The translations under genes were made by a program, and so were the position numbers. Shown here one piece after another: positions 51,701-64,000 of a DNA stretch of 64,000 nucleotides. Below the pieces are notes generated by a model. The model was given only the letters and a program-made list of their open reading frames with translations. It had not been told where the DNA came from and made no database searches. Source of the DNA: Ancylostoma caninum (taxonomy: Eukaryota; Nematoda; Chromadorea; Rhabditida; Ancylostomatidae). Where the stretch lies: positions 372,001 to 436,000 of the forward strand of contig JBAJFG010000299.1 of assembly GCA_037903475.1 (NCBI GenBank), read 5' to 3'. Each line of letters opens with the position of its first letter. Position 1 is the stretch's first letter.

Positions 51701-53209
51701 CGTGTTCTTTTTCATGTCTCTTCATTCATGGTACGTTAAATTAGCTCAGTGATCCTTTACGAAAAGGTCTTAGTCCCCCAGATTTGAAGAAAAATTAATT
51801 ATAACGGATTATTTTAATGCAAATTGATTTCTTTGTCGTTGTTGGATAACCTCCTCAAGTTTCCGCCCTCTCAACTACAATATCCCGAAAACCCCAGCGA
51901 CTCCCGATGGCTATGCCCGACTTTAATGTTCCAATCCGTCAGGCTCACTTTGGATAACATGCCGTTTGAAGGAAATCGGGAAGAAAAGCAACGGAAAAAG
52001 CATCCCGGAGGGATTTTGAGGATGAATTGCGTGGATCTACTTGAAAACGCCAATTTTGGCATTCCAGACATTAAAAAACATTGCTTAGCCCCAGAGGCGA
52101 CCCAATTTGTCAAGAACTTCACCTCCTCATGGGACCATGTTTAGCCTATGTATAGAAACTAATAGTTTTACCCTTTGCAAGGATTCCTCATGAATTTTCT
52201 GACAATCCATTCGGGATTTGCTTTAAGATGAGAAGAAGTTTTCGCATCATATCTTTCTGTGTGACCATGCTTTTTCTGGATTTCCTCCAGGCATTATCCC
52301 TGAACTTCCTCAATAAGGAGAAGAATTTTTGTGCTAGGCTTCTGCCAGCGAGGATTTTTTGCCGAGTTCTTTCTTCTAAGAAAATTTCCCGAACTTCCCC
52401 AAGAAAATTGCGGAAAAATTTCTTTTAATTATTGCATCTCTTCTAGATCTTATTGTGCACATCCACCGATATTTCTCCAATATCACTGCTAATTATTTTT
52501 TTACGGATAACTGAGCTACACCTATTTTTCTTGCTCTAGAAAGTTCATAAATGGTTACTAAGGACTTCATAGGATGTGGCGGAGATTCCGAAAAAGTTTC
52601 TTTTCCACTTGTTTTTCTGTTCTTCGTTTCTTTTTTTTTTCAGAAATGTTCTATGATTGAGTAAGAATTTCTATGTTTCATGAAAATCTCTTAGCGCGTG
52701 TCCGAAAACTCGATGATTTCCAGATCTTTCAGTTGTTTCGAAAAAATTCAGGGACTTTATCCAGAAAAAAATGAAATTTCTCCCACAAAGACCCATACTT
52801 GAAGTACAAACGCCCTGGGTCACACCTCCCCGTCGCTCCGCCTGAAAATCCGCGAAATCTTCGTTTTTGCAGTTTTTTTTTTGTATTCGCGGTGAAAATC
52901 CCGTCTTATCCACTCATAGGATTTCTCTATCACATACTTCTTTGCCCGGAATCTCTGCAATCCACAGCTTTCTATCTGCAGTTTTATCCAGAAAAGTCTC
53001 AAAAACCCCCTTGCAACTCTATTTATATGACGTTTTACAGGTGCTTCGTCAACAACAAAGTTTCGCTTCGTCGTCAGCTGTTCCTCAAGTCATATCGAGC
53101 AGCAGCTGACACACACAGCACACAGAACAGACACAGCTATTAAGCAATCCAGACAATTGCGAAGGCAAAGAACAACAAAAACCGTCGAAAATTCATTGAA
53201 TGCTGTTGG
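48774..53209. other. upstream region of lect-2 and spacer to the castor gene
   Basis: Just upstream of the lect-2 start is a GC-rich stretch with a CAG repeat (about 48796-48820) and a GGCGGCGG tract, plausible promoter or 5' leader. Further on lie a purine-rich tract (49510-49640) and an AATA-type tail near 51400. No gene was recognised. Confidence 0.45.
49510..49640 (+). repeat. purine-rich GAGGAA tract
   Basis: About 130 bp almost entirely A and G on the + strand with an irregular GAGGAA or GAGGAG pattern. Its long frames are low-complexity artefacts. Confidence 0.6.
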
Positions 53210-56200
53210 CTATAAGGAAAATGTGATTCTACGCAGAGTGAACGGAAGCTCTCTGGTCGTGAGGCTCTCTGGATGCGTCTCCGGTGTCGCCGGCGCTTTT
53301 GGCGGATATTCGGGCGGTTTTTTGACGCTCAGATCGAGTGGCAGGCAGTCGTCGTCCACGTCCACCAGCGCCGATGTCCGCGGCGACTCTGGCCACTTGT
53401 CGGAGACGTCCGTCAGGATGACGGCTAATTTTGACGTCTGAAACATGCCATGGTGTATTTATGGGCGTCGCGTGCAATGAAAGGAGACGTGGCAATATTC
53501 TTTGAGAAAATCATAGAAAATAAAAGTAGTAAGTAGTAATGATGGTAGTATGTAGTAAGGCAAACACAAAGGCAGGTGTAGACGTAATGAAAGTAAATGT
53601 ACATATACTACGGTTCAGAGTGGATTTGCTAGGAATTCCCTTGCAACTTAATGGAATCAACCTCAAAAGGTGAAAAAGCAGACAAAGAAAGATGTATCTA
53701 TTTATTTATTTATTTATTACATGAGCTATGTCATGTCAGTAGGAAAAACCGTAACGGAACACTCCGCAGAAAAACAAGAAAACCAGTGCAAAAACGTAAA
53801 AATATCAAAAGAAAAAAAACTACACACTGGAGTGAGAATGAGCTAATCTAGGGACTAAGGGGTTTACCCAGCAATGTCTTAAATGAACCTATATTGGCCG
53901 GAATTAGTCGCTTTCTACTCAGCTTCAAAGATCCATAAGGATTTTTCAACAAATTCATACAAATTTTACACAATCACTCCACTTCGAAACTTCAAGGAGA
54001 GATGTGAAAAACTGCTCCAAAGAGAAAATAGCATCTATTTAACAGGGGTTAAAGCGAAAATTTACTCATATAATCTAGAATTTACCTGCAAAATAGGTGG
54101 AATCCAACAGCACAATTTATGTGACCTTGAAATAGGAGTCTTCCCGAAAATCAACAGAATTTCGCCAAATTGACAATTTATTGGGCCATTCTAAGGGGAG
54201 GGGGGTGCAACACTGATGTAGATAGAATCACAAGAGTTACTAGTATTATAATACCAAGAGAATTGTAAACATTTCCAGGGAAATGATCGAAAAACGTTGA
54301 CGAATCGTGGTAATGCAGCAATAACGGCAGAGTAATCGGGCATGTTTCCTTCTGATTTCCAGGAAGGGAAAAAGGTCTGAAGGGGTTTTGAAGATTGAAT
54401 TTTTCTCACAGCTCCTCTATTTTTTGCCTTTCTGTATTCCACTATTTACGGTATTTTGGATAGGACATTAGTTTTTTTCTTTTAATTATAAAACTCTGAT
54501 TTTGGAAGAAACACCGGAATTTTAAAATTCTTAGTGGAATGATTTTGGAAGAAACACCGGAATTTTAAAATTCTTAGTGGAATTGCAGAGCCTTGTGCTG
54601 GTAAAGCATACCTTCTATAGGTGAAGAACTGCTTCTATCAAATTCTATCACAGAGACATTTTTCAGGAGATGATTTGTACATATGTATTTTGCTTTGTAT
54701 TATAAATTCTGCTTGCCCAAGCAAGAAGTTATTAAAGTGCAGATTAAGGGAAAAGGTTCATTTATGCTCTTCCATAGCTTATCCTGACATCTAACTGCTA
54801 TTCTCCGCTCAGCTTAGCCCACCACCGTCGAAACGAACAGCGACCCTGCTTTAGACCAAAAAAAAGGACCGAAACTCATATGTTGGCATTTCTGCTGTAC
54901 TTCTCATAAAAAACACATAATAACAGGTACAATTTGTATTGAAAAACCCTCAATTTATGGTAATTGCTGAGCAGAACAGAGCTTTAACATTAAAAACGTT
55001 TAAATGCATGCCTATGCTGCAATTTTAGCTTTGCTAAAGGAGGAAATCGCAGTTCCAGAGGCAAGCAGGTGTAGCAATTTGAGGACTTTTCCAGATAAGT
55101 CTTGAAATTCAACCAAAAAGAGAAAAAATCCCCTAAATCACTTGGATTGATGAACTCCATGACGTTCCAAAAAAGAAGAAAAAACAGAAACAGGTACAGA
55201 ATCACCGCCTTTCGCCCCTAACGAATGAATCACGTTATGACAGACAGACAGACATAAATCCTAGCCCTCACGCCAGCTCACAAGGTCAATCTCATACGAC
55301 TGCAAGTGAGGAAAAAAAACAACTAACGAGGTCATTCTTCATTCCTAAGTGCGCTTATACGAACTCAAAACATGGAGATCGGATAAAATCCTCATTTCTG
55401 ATCTTCTATAAGGAGACATAGCCCTGCAGTGGTGATAACCAACAAGGAAAGGCCTCCACAGCCTTAAAAAATAGAATCTTCTCGAAAAACTTGAGATATT
55501 CAATTACTTTCAACGAAAATCTCGGCGGTTTCATTGTGATTTGGTAGCAGGAATTCCATCCTGTATTCTACATTAAATTTATTCATTTATTTTGTTTAAT
55601 TTTTCATTTATTTATCTATTTACTAGCTGCAGTACCCGGCTTCGCTCGGGTGTTTTACTACCTTGGCTACATCATACTGCTGAGGCCAATTACTATCACC
55701 GATAAATTCAGTGGAATCTCCATAATTTTGGTGATCAGCATGTTAACGAAGCTCAGGTGACTCTTTCCCATCGACTTGTGGGCGAAAAGTTAGCAAAGCT
55801 ATTTCTGTGACATTGAATCGATGTATTCGTACAAATTAGTTGTCATATTCATACTTAGCGTATCGAGGAACCCCAGGAGAGATGTCTTCACCGCCTCATT
55901 GAGCGGAAGAGCCAAAAATCAATAAAATCGATAAATCGATATTTCATACGAAATGGTTGTCATATTCGTGTTCAGCGTATTGAGAAACCCCAGTAGAAAT
56001 GTCCTTGTCCGTCCCCGAGCGAGAATGGAAAAAAATCGATAACATCAATAAATCAATATTTCGTGCAAAATGATTGTCATATTCGTATTCTGCGTATTGA
56101 GAAACCCCAGAAGACATGTCTTTGGCCGCCCCCGAGCGAAAATGGGAAAAAATCGATAAAATCAATAAATCAATATTTCGTGCAAAATGGTTGTCATATT

Positions 56201-59200
56201 CGTATTCTGCGTATTGAGGAACCCTAGAAGACATGTCCCCACCGACCCTTGGGCAAAAATAACGAAAAATCAATAAAATCGATATAATCGATAAATCAAT
56301 CAATAATCCCAGGTGCAAAGTAGCCTATAACCTCCGCCGGCCACAGAAGAACCTACATGCAAAATTTGGTCCCGATCGGTTCACCCTCCGCGATTTCCAT
56401 TCATTACATACATACACACACACACACATACAAACTTTGACTTTTATATATACAGATTAGTGATATGAGTGAATGGATGAGGTCAATGAATGAATGAATG
56501 AATGAATGAATGAATGAATGAATGAATGAATGAATGAATGAATGAATGAATGAATGAATGAATGAATGAATGAATGAATGAATGAATGAATGAATGAATG
56601 AATGAATGAATGAATGAATGAATGAATGAATGAATGAATGCCATGGATGAATGAATGAATGAATGCCATGAATGAATGAATGAATGATGTGAATGAATGA
56701 ATGAATGAATGAATGAATGAATGAATGATGTGAATGAATGAATGAGTGAATGAATGAATGAGTGAATGAATGAATGAATGAATGAATGAATGAATGAAGG
56801 AATGATGTAAATGAATGAATGAATGAATGAATGAATGAATGAATGAATGAATGAATGAATGAGTGAATGAATGAATGAATGAATGAATGAATGAATGAAT
56901 GATATGAATGAATGAATGAATGAATGAATGAATGATGTGAATGAATGAATGAATGAATGAATGAATGAATGAATGAATGAATGAATGAATGAAAGAATGA
57001 ATGAATGAATGAATGAATGAATAAACATCTGCTGAGACTACGTGCAACTAACCAGAGGGACCTCTCCACCAATGAATGAATGAATGAATGAATGAATGAA
57101 TGAATGAATGAATGAATGAATGAATGAATGAATGAATGAATAAATGAATGAATGAATGAATGAATAAACATCTGCTGAGACTACGTGCAACTAACCAGAG
57201 GGACCTCTCCACCGTTTTTCACTGCGTTCCATGGTTTTGTGCCTTGAATTAGGCCAAGATTCGGCGTTATGTTGCTGAAAAGGTTCATAATAGCGTCGAG
57301 ACCAGCATTAGATAATCCCTGGAGTTTTTTTTTTGTATTTGTTTAGGCATGTAAATTCCAGGAATAGCAGAAACCATTTTTGTCAGTTTATCCGCGAATT
57401 TTTGGAAAAAAAAAACGGTACGACAACCATTAGGACTACAAACCAACCCTATAGTGTTGAGAGAGTTCTTATGTTTCACAGCATGCAAACGGAACTTGCT
57501 TCTGTCCGAGAAACCCTGATCGCATACGGAACAGTGAAAGTGCAACTGCTTCTTCTTCAACTTACAAAATGGTCGTGAACACACCTTAACAGATTCTTAA
57601 AGATAATATGAAGTTGCTTAAAAGATCCTGCACTTCCAGAAATTCTGAATCACTATAAGTTTTGCGGAATTTGTGGCTTATAACCCAACTCAAAATCATT
57701 ATGTTTGAAATTTTCAAGCTCACCACCTTATTAGCATCGTATCGTGGCAAATTCTGACATTGGTGCGGTGGGTGCTCGGATAAGTTGACGAAGTACTGCA
57801 ACAGCTCGGGGATATAGAGTGCCCGAATAAATTATCTCCACTTCAGGATTTATATTTTTTATTCAGAAGGGTTTTGATCTACTATGTACGTAAATTTTTC
57901 AGCCAGTACTACATGAATAACCATGGGTTATTCTCCGAAAAAACTACAACATCTCATTTTATTCCATTAAATATTTATATTTTGTTTACATTTACACCAT
58001 GAAGGCGTGGCATGTCAGTACGGAAAATTTGAAAAACGACATAAAGACATTGATATATGTAGTTTATAGTAAAGGTTATAACAACATAACAAAGAATATA
58101 ACAGATTGAATATTTTAAGTTAAAATTTTAATGAATTAACAACCTAAAAAACATTGTAGCAGTATAAAAAGGTCTCATCCAGGTCTTTATCAGCATGCTG
58201 GTACATATGTACGTGAAGGTAATTTGACTACAATAAGAAAAAATATTCCAATTTTTCTACATGCACGAACATAAATAACTTACTTTGTTGCAAGCCAGGC
58301 AGTGATAGTGTGACTTCCTTCCAGAATATGGGCAATCCGAACCCGTTTGTGACGGAGCCGAAGATTCAGATTTGTTTGCCGATGAGCAGCCAGAGTCTAA
58401 GAGGGTTCAAAATTAGGAGGCGAAGAAATTTTTACAATTTTATGAAACCAGTTATGGTGTTTTTTGTGTACGGATTTGGCTCGCTTATTTTTCACTGATT
58501 TCCAGTACGTGGGGCGATTTTGCAGGATTATGAGGATTCCCCTATTTGGAAATAAGGTCATTTTCTTATACTTAACCCTTGTATTGTACTATGCTCTCAA
58601 CACCATTTAATAACACTTAATTTGGAGGATATGAGGTTCAGCAACTGGAAGATGCTCACATAATTTCCCCTTTTTACGCAAAGAGTTATAGAAATTAGGA
58701 TTTTAGATCCCTCCTTTCACACCCATGGATTTTCCGACAAGAAAAAAATTTCCCCACCAACCAAATATTCAAGGAAACAAAGTACGTTGTTTGATTTTTG
58801 TATCATTTCCCAGTACCATCCACTCGTGTGAATGACTGCTAAGAAAACTTGTCATTCTGTTAAACTGACCAATATGGAAAAATTCCAGCTGCGCGGGCAG
58901 TGGCAGCCCAGCGTGGAAGACGGCGACGTGATTGGCAATGATCAGTTCATCATTTGAGCTAAAGTGGCATCTGGAAAGGACATTTTCCCGTCGATTTTCA
59001 CGATTCTTGGAAGGAAAATTCACCTGATTAGCATTGTTATTTGATGATAATTTTCGCTTTTTCTTTCATCCACTTTCTAACTTGTAGGAGACCTCTTTAA
59101 CTTTTTTGATGTGATACATCTCAGTACTCAGCAGTGGCTGACGCAGGGAGGGGGGGGGGAGCGTTTGAAATCACTTCACAATACATATATTCATTTTTAC

Positions 59201-61749
59201 TTATTTATTTTTATTACTTATTATTGTAATTAATATTTTTACTAATTTTATTTCTCCAAAACGTCTGCGTTCTTAAAACGTCGGAGACCCCACTCTTTTT
59301 TTCCTACACCCCCCCCCCTCCCGCCCAGTTTCTGCGTCCGCCACTGGTACTCAGGTATACTTTTCAGAGATTATGATTTGAATTTTTGATAAATCGCAGA
59401 ACTTGGCCCTTTTTGATACAGCTGGCACGCGAAATCCAAATTTCCAAATCAAGGAAAAAAATTTGTCGCGAAGAAAATGGACCAAAACAGGATTACCTTT
59501 AGCACCACTCTTTAGCGCTGTTCAGACTAATAGAATTTGAATTCCCTGAGTTCTCTGGATTCCTTCGCCCTAACCATCTGTTTCATGATTTCTAGTACAC
59601 AATATAACACTCACAATGTGATCAAACATTTTGCTGTATAGGTGGGTAGTGAATGATTTGGTATTCTGTTTCCGTATAGTACGAAGAGAAGACCGTTTTT
59701 AAGCCAGCAAATACAGGAGCTTGGGTGCTAACGTTGATAGCAATGGTGCATTGATGCTTCACTGTCGTAGTATGAGGAAACACAACTTTACCATTTGCTA
59801 GAATTTGTTATTCTACAGAACAGCAAGGTGGTTTTGTCTTTTACCTGGTGATGTGGTAAGTTCCTCTATCTAAAGGACTTTCAGTAGGAGCTTGAACAAG
59901 TTCAATGTTCTAGCCGTTCTAAAAATTTCTGACATTTAGATGTGGATCACGCTTTTTCTGCCTCAGAAAACGTTTCAGGTTGAATTTTATGGCCCCGTCA
60001 AAGTGATTTTCTAGCTGTTCGGTCTTTCTAACCCACGCTCTATCTTGCTGTATCCACTGGCTTGTGTGAGTTACTGGAGAGTGAGTGGCGGAAAATTGCT
60101 CGGCATATAAGTATAGTATGTTTTCCGTATTAGAATATGTTTCTTTCTTCTTGCGTGGTCAAGCAGCATGTATTTCATACATATTGACATCTGAACGATT
60201 TGCCAACTGCAGCAGCTCATGTTTCCTGCCGAAGTTACATCTTACTCCTGAATGCCGTGTTTCGCTCATCATGATAAGCCTGGTTTTTGGGGTGGGAATA
60301 CCTAACAGAACCAATACCTGAAGCTAGATTTCTACAGTTTACGTAAGAAGTGGCACCTCTCAGCGCTCACTTACCGCTTTTACCGAAGGACCTTCCTAAT
60401 CCATCACTGCTAAATTAGTGCTAGGAACATGGCGCTATACGCTCTTTTAATTACATGCCGCAGTTAGGTTTTGGTGACCAACATAATTCCATGACATGCA
60501 GTATGTGTTTGCTGCAGGCACCCTGGAATAACTTTTTTTAGTTTATGTCGAGTTGTTTCTAACCTTCAGTTTCGGTTTCGTGTTTGCTTTGCCCTTACTA
60601 ACTACTTCCCATGAAGAGGCGACTTTTCTTACATAGTTATGTTTCGTTCATTTTACTTTTGATGTGTTCTTTGGCGTGCCCTCGAGGCGCACTTGAATAA
60701 ATAATAAATAAATAAAAGGCGCCTTCTAGTATTTTTTATTTAAAAAAAGATCCTGTTTCGCATAGACGTCAAATAGAAATAGAGACCCTTCAGGCGTTAA
60801 GTATGTCCCTGACTGGTAGTATTGGAGAAGGTACATATGGTCGAGGTGGAGGATTCCACTTCACTTCATCACCGGGGATTGCTCTGCATCTTGTGGACCT
60901 TTTCCTGCATTTTTTTCCTCTTGCCTCTTCCTATATCCGAGAAATCGCGAAAGAAGTAGTGGAATGTCAGGATTATTTGTATAAATTATATCTCATTTCT
61001 GTTTGAAGGCATAACCCACGGAAAATTTGGTCAACAAGATTTAGTTGTATTGCTAGGTTTACTCCAATGATGAACACGAATACATTGGTCAATTTTGTCC
61101 AAAGCTGCAAAAAACGCAGGTCTAAAAGCTCTGTTTTGGTCCTCGAGAAAAGAGAGGCCGAGTTGGTGCGGGTATAGTTAGGTACATATGATGGGTAGAA
61201 ATCTGTGGGGGAAACAAAACAACCGATTCCCTTTCATGCTACAACTCATCCAGAGGATGGACGGATACCCCATCTACGCTCCTACATCTCGAAGATGCTG
61301 ATGTCTACGACGGTGCAAGTTTCGTACAATTATTGGGACCACGGTTCAGGGACCGAGACACTTAGAATCTCGGCTGTGGAAACTACCGTGGGTGCTGCCT
61401 TAGAGAATGAACATGTAGATTAATATCTAGCACATCCTCTTTCATTTCTTCTTTTTTTTCGAGTTCCTATGCACAGCCATCTTGAAAGAAGAAGGGATCA
61501 GCGAGCCAGTGTGAAAGCAGACAAGTAAAGATAGGCAACCCAATAAGGTTTTCGGTTGCACACAGACTAGCCACGGCTTCCGCTTCATCCAGACACTGTA
61601 ACTGGAGGCTCAGAAAGCTATGTTAGGACCAAAACTCTAAAAACCTACCCTCTCATTGTGCAGTGAGCGTGGACTTTCTCGGTGAATCGGCAGTCTTCGA
61701 CTCCGCAGCGCTCTTTAGGGCGAATGAAACGAATATTCGGGAACAGCAT
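53210..61749 (-). CDS. castor (CASZ1)-type zinc-finger transcription factor, middle incomplete
   Basis: Nuclear DNA-binding protein with castor-type paired C2H2 fingers. Supported exons in order: 61649-61749, 58870-58970, 58284-58396, 57724-57795 and 57584 down to about 57422. Phases agree through the fourth exon. Finger 1 reads C(15)..C(20)..HAHC(30)..C(35)..H(48)..H(53), followed by FHAGLPLPAQ, typical of castor. Finger 2 has GRKSHYHCLAC and finger 3 CSRPFCKLKKK then HFHCSVC..H..H. A fourth finger starts CSPNGC and is not completed. The start ATG at 61749 lies after an in-frame TGA and a TTTCAG acceptor, suggesting a trans-spliced start, although a longer isoform may exist elsewhere. The exon 53210-53437 (75 residues, GC-rich, PLDLSVKK) is placed as the last exon by strand and composition only; linking exons were not found. 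Confidence 0.65.
53698..53752. repeat. copy of the dispersed TTTATT-tail repeat
   Basis: TTTATTTATTTATTTATTAC followed by ATGAGCTATGTCATGTCAGTA. Confidence 0.45.
54498..54583. repeat. perfect 43 bp tandem duplication
   Basis: Two identical 43 bp units beginning GATTTTGGAAGAAACACCGG, head to tail, with no differences, so the duplication is recent or an assembly effect. Confidence 0.85.
55623..56460. repeat. retroelement-like repeat with internal 117 bp tandem array
   Basis: Starts with TAGCTGCAGTACCCGGCTTCG and ends with TTGGTCCCGATCGGTTCACC, an ACACAC run and TTTTATATATACAGATTA, a pattern common at 3' ends of animal non-LTR retroelements. Between about 55838 and 56270 are roughly four units of 117 bp beginning GTTGTCATATTCG. 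No reverse transcriptase frame is present. Confidence 0.5.
56484..57165. repeat. GAAT tetranucleotide microsatellite
   Basis: Long runs of TGAATGAATGAA interrupted by CCATG, GATG and GAGTG variants. On the minus strand all frames read repeated FIHSFIHS, which is not a real protein. A 53 bp segment ending CAGAGGGACCTCTCCACC occurs at 57021 and again at 57163. Confidence 0.95.
57960..58030. repeat. copy of the dispersed TTTATT-tail repeat
   Basis: AATATTTATATTTTG tail followed by CATGAAGGCGTGGCATGTCA and GTACGGAAAA. It lies in an intron of the castor gene. Confidence 0.4.
59132..59346. mobile_element. hAT-type MITE with perfect 8 bp target duplication
   Basis: Inverted ends CAGTGGCTGACGCAG and CTGCGTCCGCCACTG with G/C homopolymer runs inside. 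GTACTCAG is duplicated exactly on both sides (59124-59131 and 59347-59354). The 8 bp duplication and CAGTGGC terminus identify the hAT superfamily. Confidence 0.85.
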
Positions 61750-64000
61750 CGAATATTCGATGGGCGGTGATCACTCTGAAACAGGTTTTGTAACCTCATC
61801 GTTGACTCTCTTGGCACTATTACACTCTGTGGTGGGACCAAAACCCCTACATAAAATTTGCAGAGGTTCTGTGAGGCATCTACAGTACGTATACCTACAG
61901 TACCTACAGAGTTTAATATACAAGGGATGTAAGGTTCGCGTTCAGCACTTCAGCAAACATTTTTGTCCTGGGCCCGCTAAGGCCCGCTAAAGTGGAGTAA
62001 GGCCTTTCTCTCTGGGACATAAATTAAGGCGCAATTATTCATTTGATGGTTTTTGGAAAAATACGCAAATTCTCTCATGAAAAAATGCAGAAGCTTTCGA
62101 AGAGGTATTTCAAGTTTGTATGTTCCTCAAAGATTAAAAGGTGATGATTTGAGAGAAATCCTCTGAAAATCCAGAAATTCTCGAGGTTTTCAGCAACTGG
62201 ACAACAATGTTACTCTTAAAACATAGAGGAAAGTTGCAAAAAGCACATTTCTAGTAGAAAATTGCAAGAATGACTTTCACAGAAATACCTGTACTGCCTA
62301 GTGCACCAGATTTGAAATAGACCTTCAAAAAAAGGAAGAAATACGTGAATATATCTCAAGGATGAGCCTTATGGCTATTGTCCGAAAGAAGAGTATAAAG
62401 AAGCAATGAAAAAAGCCAGTGAATTCGCTGGCTAACAGGCACCTGCACCCGCTCTGGAGTTGGCTCAGAAACAAATGAGCCTTTTCTTCTTCCGAGATGG
62501 TCCTTGTGAAGTGATCTCGTCATTGGTTGGCAACGACGTCGTTTCCATGCCCTCCGCGGTCGTCTCTCACTGAGTTGCTGCGGAAACCACAACGAATTGC
62601 ATAACGTGGACGAACAAACAGAATAAGTAATAAGCCGAGGAGGAAATGCTCCTCTGGCAATGACTCTTCCCAGCAGCAGTAGCTTCTGCTAAGAAATGTG
62701 GTCTACAGATCTAATGTGAGAGAGCTACACGACCATAAATAGCAGCGATCCAGGATTTATGAGGCTTCCCAAGGAAGTTCAAAGGACTTGGTAGAGGACA
62801 GTGAAATGTATGAAAATCGACAATGGTTTTTTCTAATGTCCTAGAGTGACATCAGTAGCCTTTTTTTATTGCCCCAAAAAATTCTCAAGCTCTTCAAACT
62901 AATAATACAATTTAAAATCCACAAATACATCACAATATAGGTGAATCCAGTAGCAAAAGAAGTGAAGCTTCCAAAATGCGGTTCAAAAACGCGTTATAAA
63001 ATAGTTGGAAATCCTGTGTTAGCTTATTTTTGCTTTTTTGTTATCATTATACGATTTTCCAATTATGTTGCATCAAATTTAACATTTCCACTAATTTTAT
63101 CACTTCATCGAGGTGTCTGAAAGGCCAGAGATCCCAATTTCTGTTTCACACTACCCCCTGGCCGGGAATTATTGCGTTCGCTGCATCTTCTTAGCTACCA
63201 AGAGTGTGCATATTTACAGGATGGCGCACAATTACTGTCCCGCAATAAAAAGGCGACAGAAATCGCGGGTAAGCACATTCTCCAATGACCTCCTCAGGGG
63301 TAAATCACTACCACCTAGGGGAACAAAAAACGCTAGATCCGCTCCATGATCCTTCCTTTGGCGTAGAGCCTAGCCCGCCGACTTCCTAGGTTTTACTTCA
63401 CTGTGGGCCGCGCGCGACAAACACCTCCATCGCCGAGAAGGACTGAGCAGGCCTGCAATCCTCAGATTTATAGGACACATGAAGGAAGCTGTGAGGATTC
63501 TGAAACACCTAGCATGGTTGCTTCGCCTCATCCTTATCCGGGATTTGTTGCGATTTTCGCTGAGAGGACGGATTCTTCTTATTTTTATGGAAATAAGCTT
63601 TCAAATCCTCAAGATCGTGTAGAAGGATAGGATATATTGAATAATTAGTTGCTTCCATGGCCTACTAGCCACTAAGGGGCCTGCCACTGGATTCTTTGGT
63701 TGGACTGAGCGCATGCCCATCAAAATGAAGAATCCCCATAATTACGGCATTGTCAGCGTGACTGTCCTCACACTTCCCTCCGATTAGTCGGCCTTTTCTC
63801 TCGAACGGAACGATTTCGAGTACTCGGTTTGAGCTCTACTGGAAGACAATCCCTGACGATGCCACTGGAGAAATTTCGGAGGGAAGTCCCGCAAAATCAC
63901 GGACGGCCCAAAGTGATGAAATATCCCAAGCATCTGAAGGAGCTGTGATCCAAACGGCCAATATTTTTTGCTTCGTTATGAGATAGTCAATAGTTCCTAC
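61750..64000. other. upstream flank of the castor gene
   Basis: No firmly supported gene. A minus-strand stretch near 62470-62550 (PSRKKKRLI) and a + strand stretch at 63700-63786 (KMKNPHNYGIV) look coding but could not be joined to anything. Confidence 0.4.

Noticed and set aside
56404..57171. Long minus-strand frames of repeated FIHSFIHS
   Set aside because: Direct translation of a tetranucleotide microsatellite, open in all three frames.
62470..62550. Basic stretch PSRKKKRLI as an upstream castor exon
   Set aside because: The next exon has an in-frame stop just after its acceptor, so it cannot be joined in frame.
63700..63786. Fragment KMKNPHNYGIV resembling amino-acid transporters
   Set aside because: Short, followed by stops, no adjoining exon; the similarity is too weak to call a gene or pseudogene.

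Overview
The window looks like nuclear DNA of a clade V (strongylid or hookworm-like) nematode. Genes are split into many short exons with nematode-type TTTCAG acceptors, several start codons sit just behind a spliced-leader-type acceptor, and the identifiable proteins have nematode or animal relatives (eL33, LECT2, MIC19, castor, exostosin, TMEM86, SLC12A8). Introns and spacers are full of short inverted-repeat transposons. Species cannot be fixed from sequence alone. No tRNA, rRNA or CRISPR was recognised.

Layout. (1) 562-7611, + strand: 14 exons of an SLC12A8-type cation-chloride cotransporter lacking its first exon. (2) 7794-11636, - strand: ribosomal protein eL33 (rpl-33) in four exons. 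(3) 13119-25641, - strand: three TMEM86/YhhN family genes. The two nearer the left have identical exon lengths and have lost both family-conserved aspartates; the third keeps them. (4) 28606-35241, - strand: a MIC19/CHCHD3-like gene followed after 335 bp by a complete 13-exon exostosin-2-like gene, probably an operon. The exostosin has lost its GT64 DxD motif. (5) 38038-48773, - strand: a 10-exon lect-2-like gene with two LECT2 modules and a 6.7 kb first intron. (6) 53210-61749, - strand: a castor (CASZ1)-type zinc-finger gene, incomplete in the middle, with a probable last exon carrying a PLDLS motif. The rest is introns and spacers rich in MITEs, a degraded mariner, an in-frame 117 bp tandem repeat and a GAAT microsatellite.

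All exon models were built by hand from reading frame, splice sites, phase and recalled family patterns. Phases close exactly for SLC12A8, rpl-33, all three TMEM86 genes, MIC19, EXT2-like and LECT2. The genes are mostly unrelated in function; only the MIC19/EXT2-like pair and the TMEM86 cluster show meaningful organisation.
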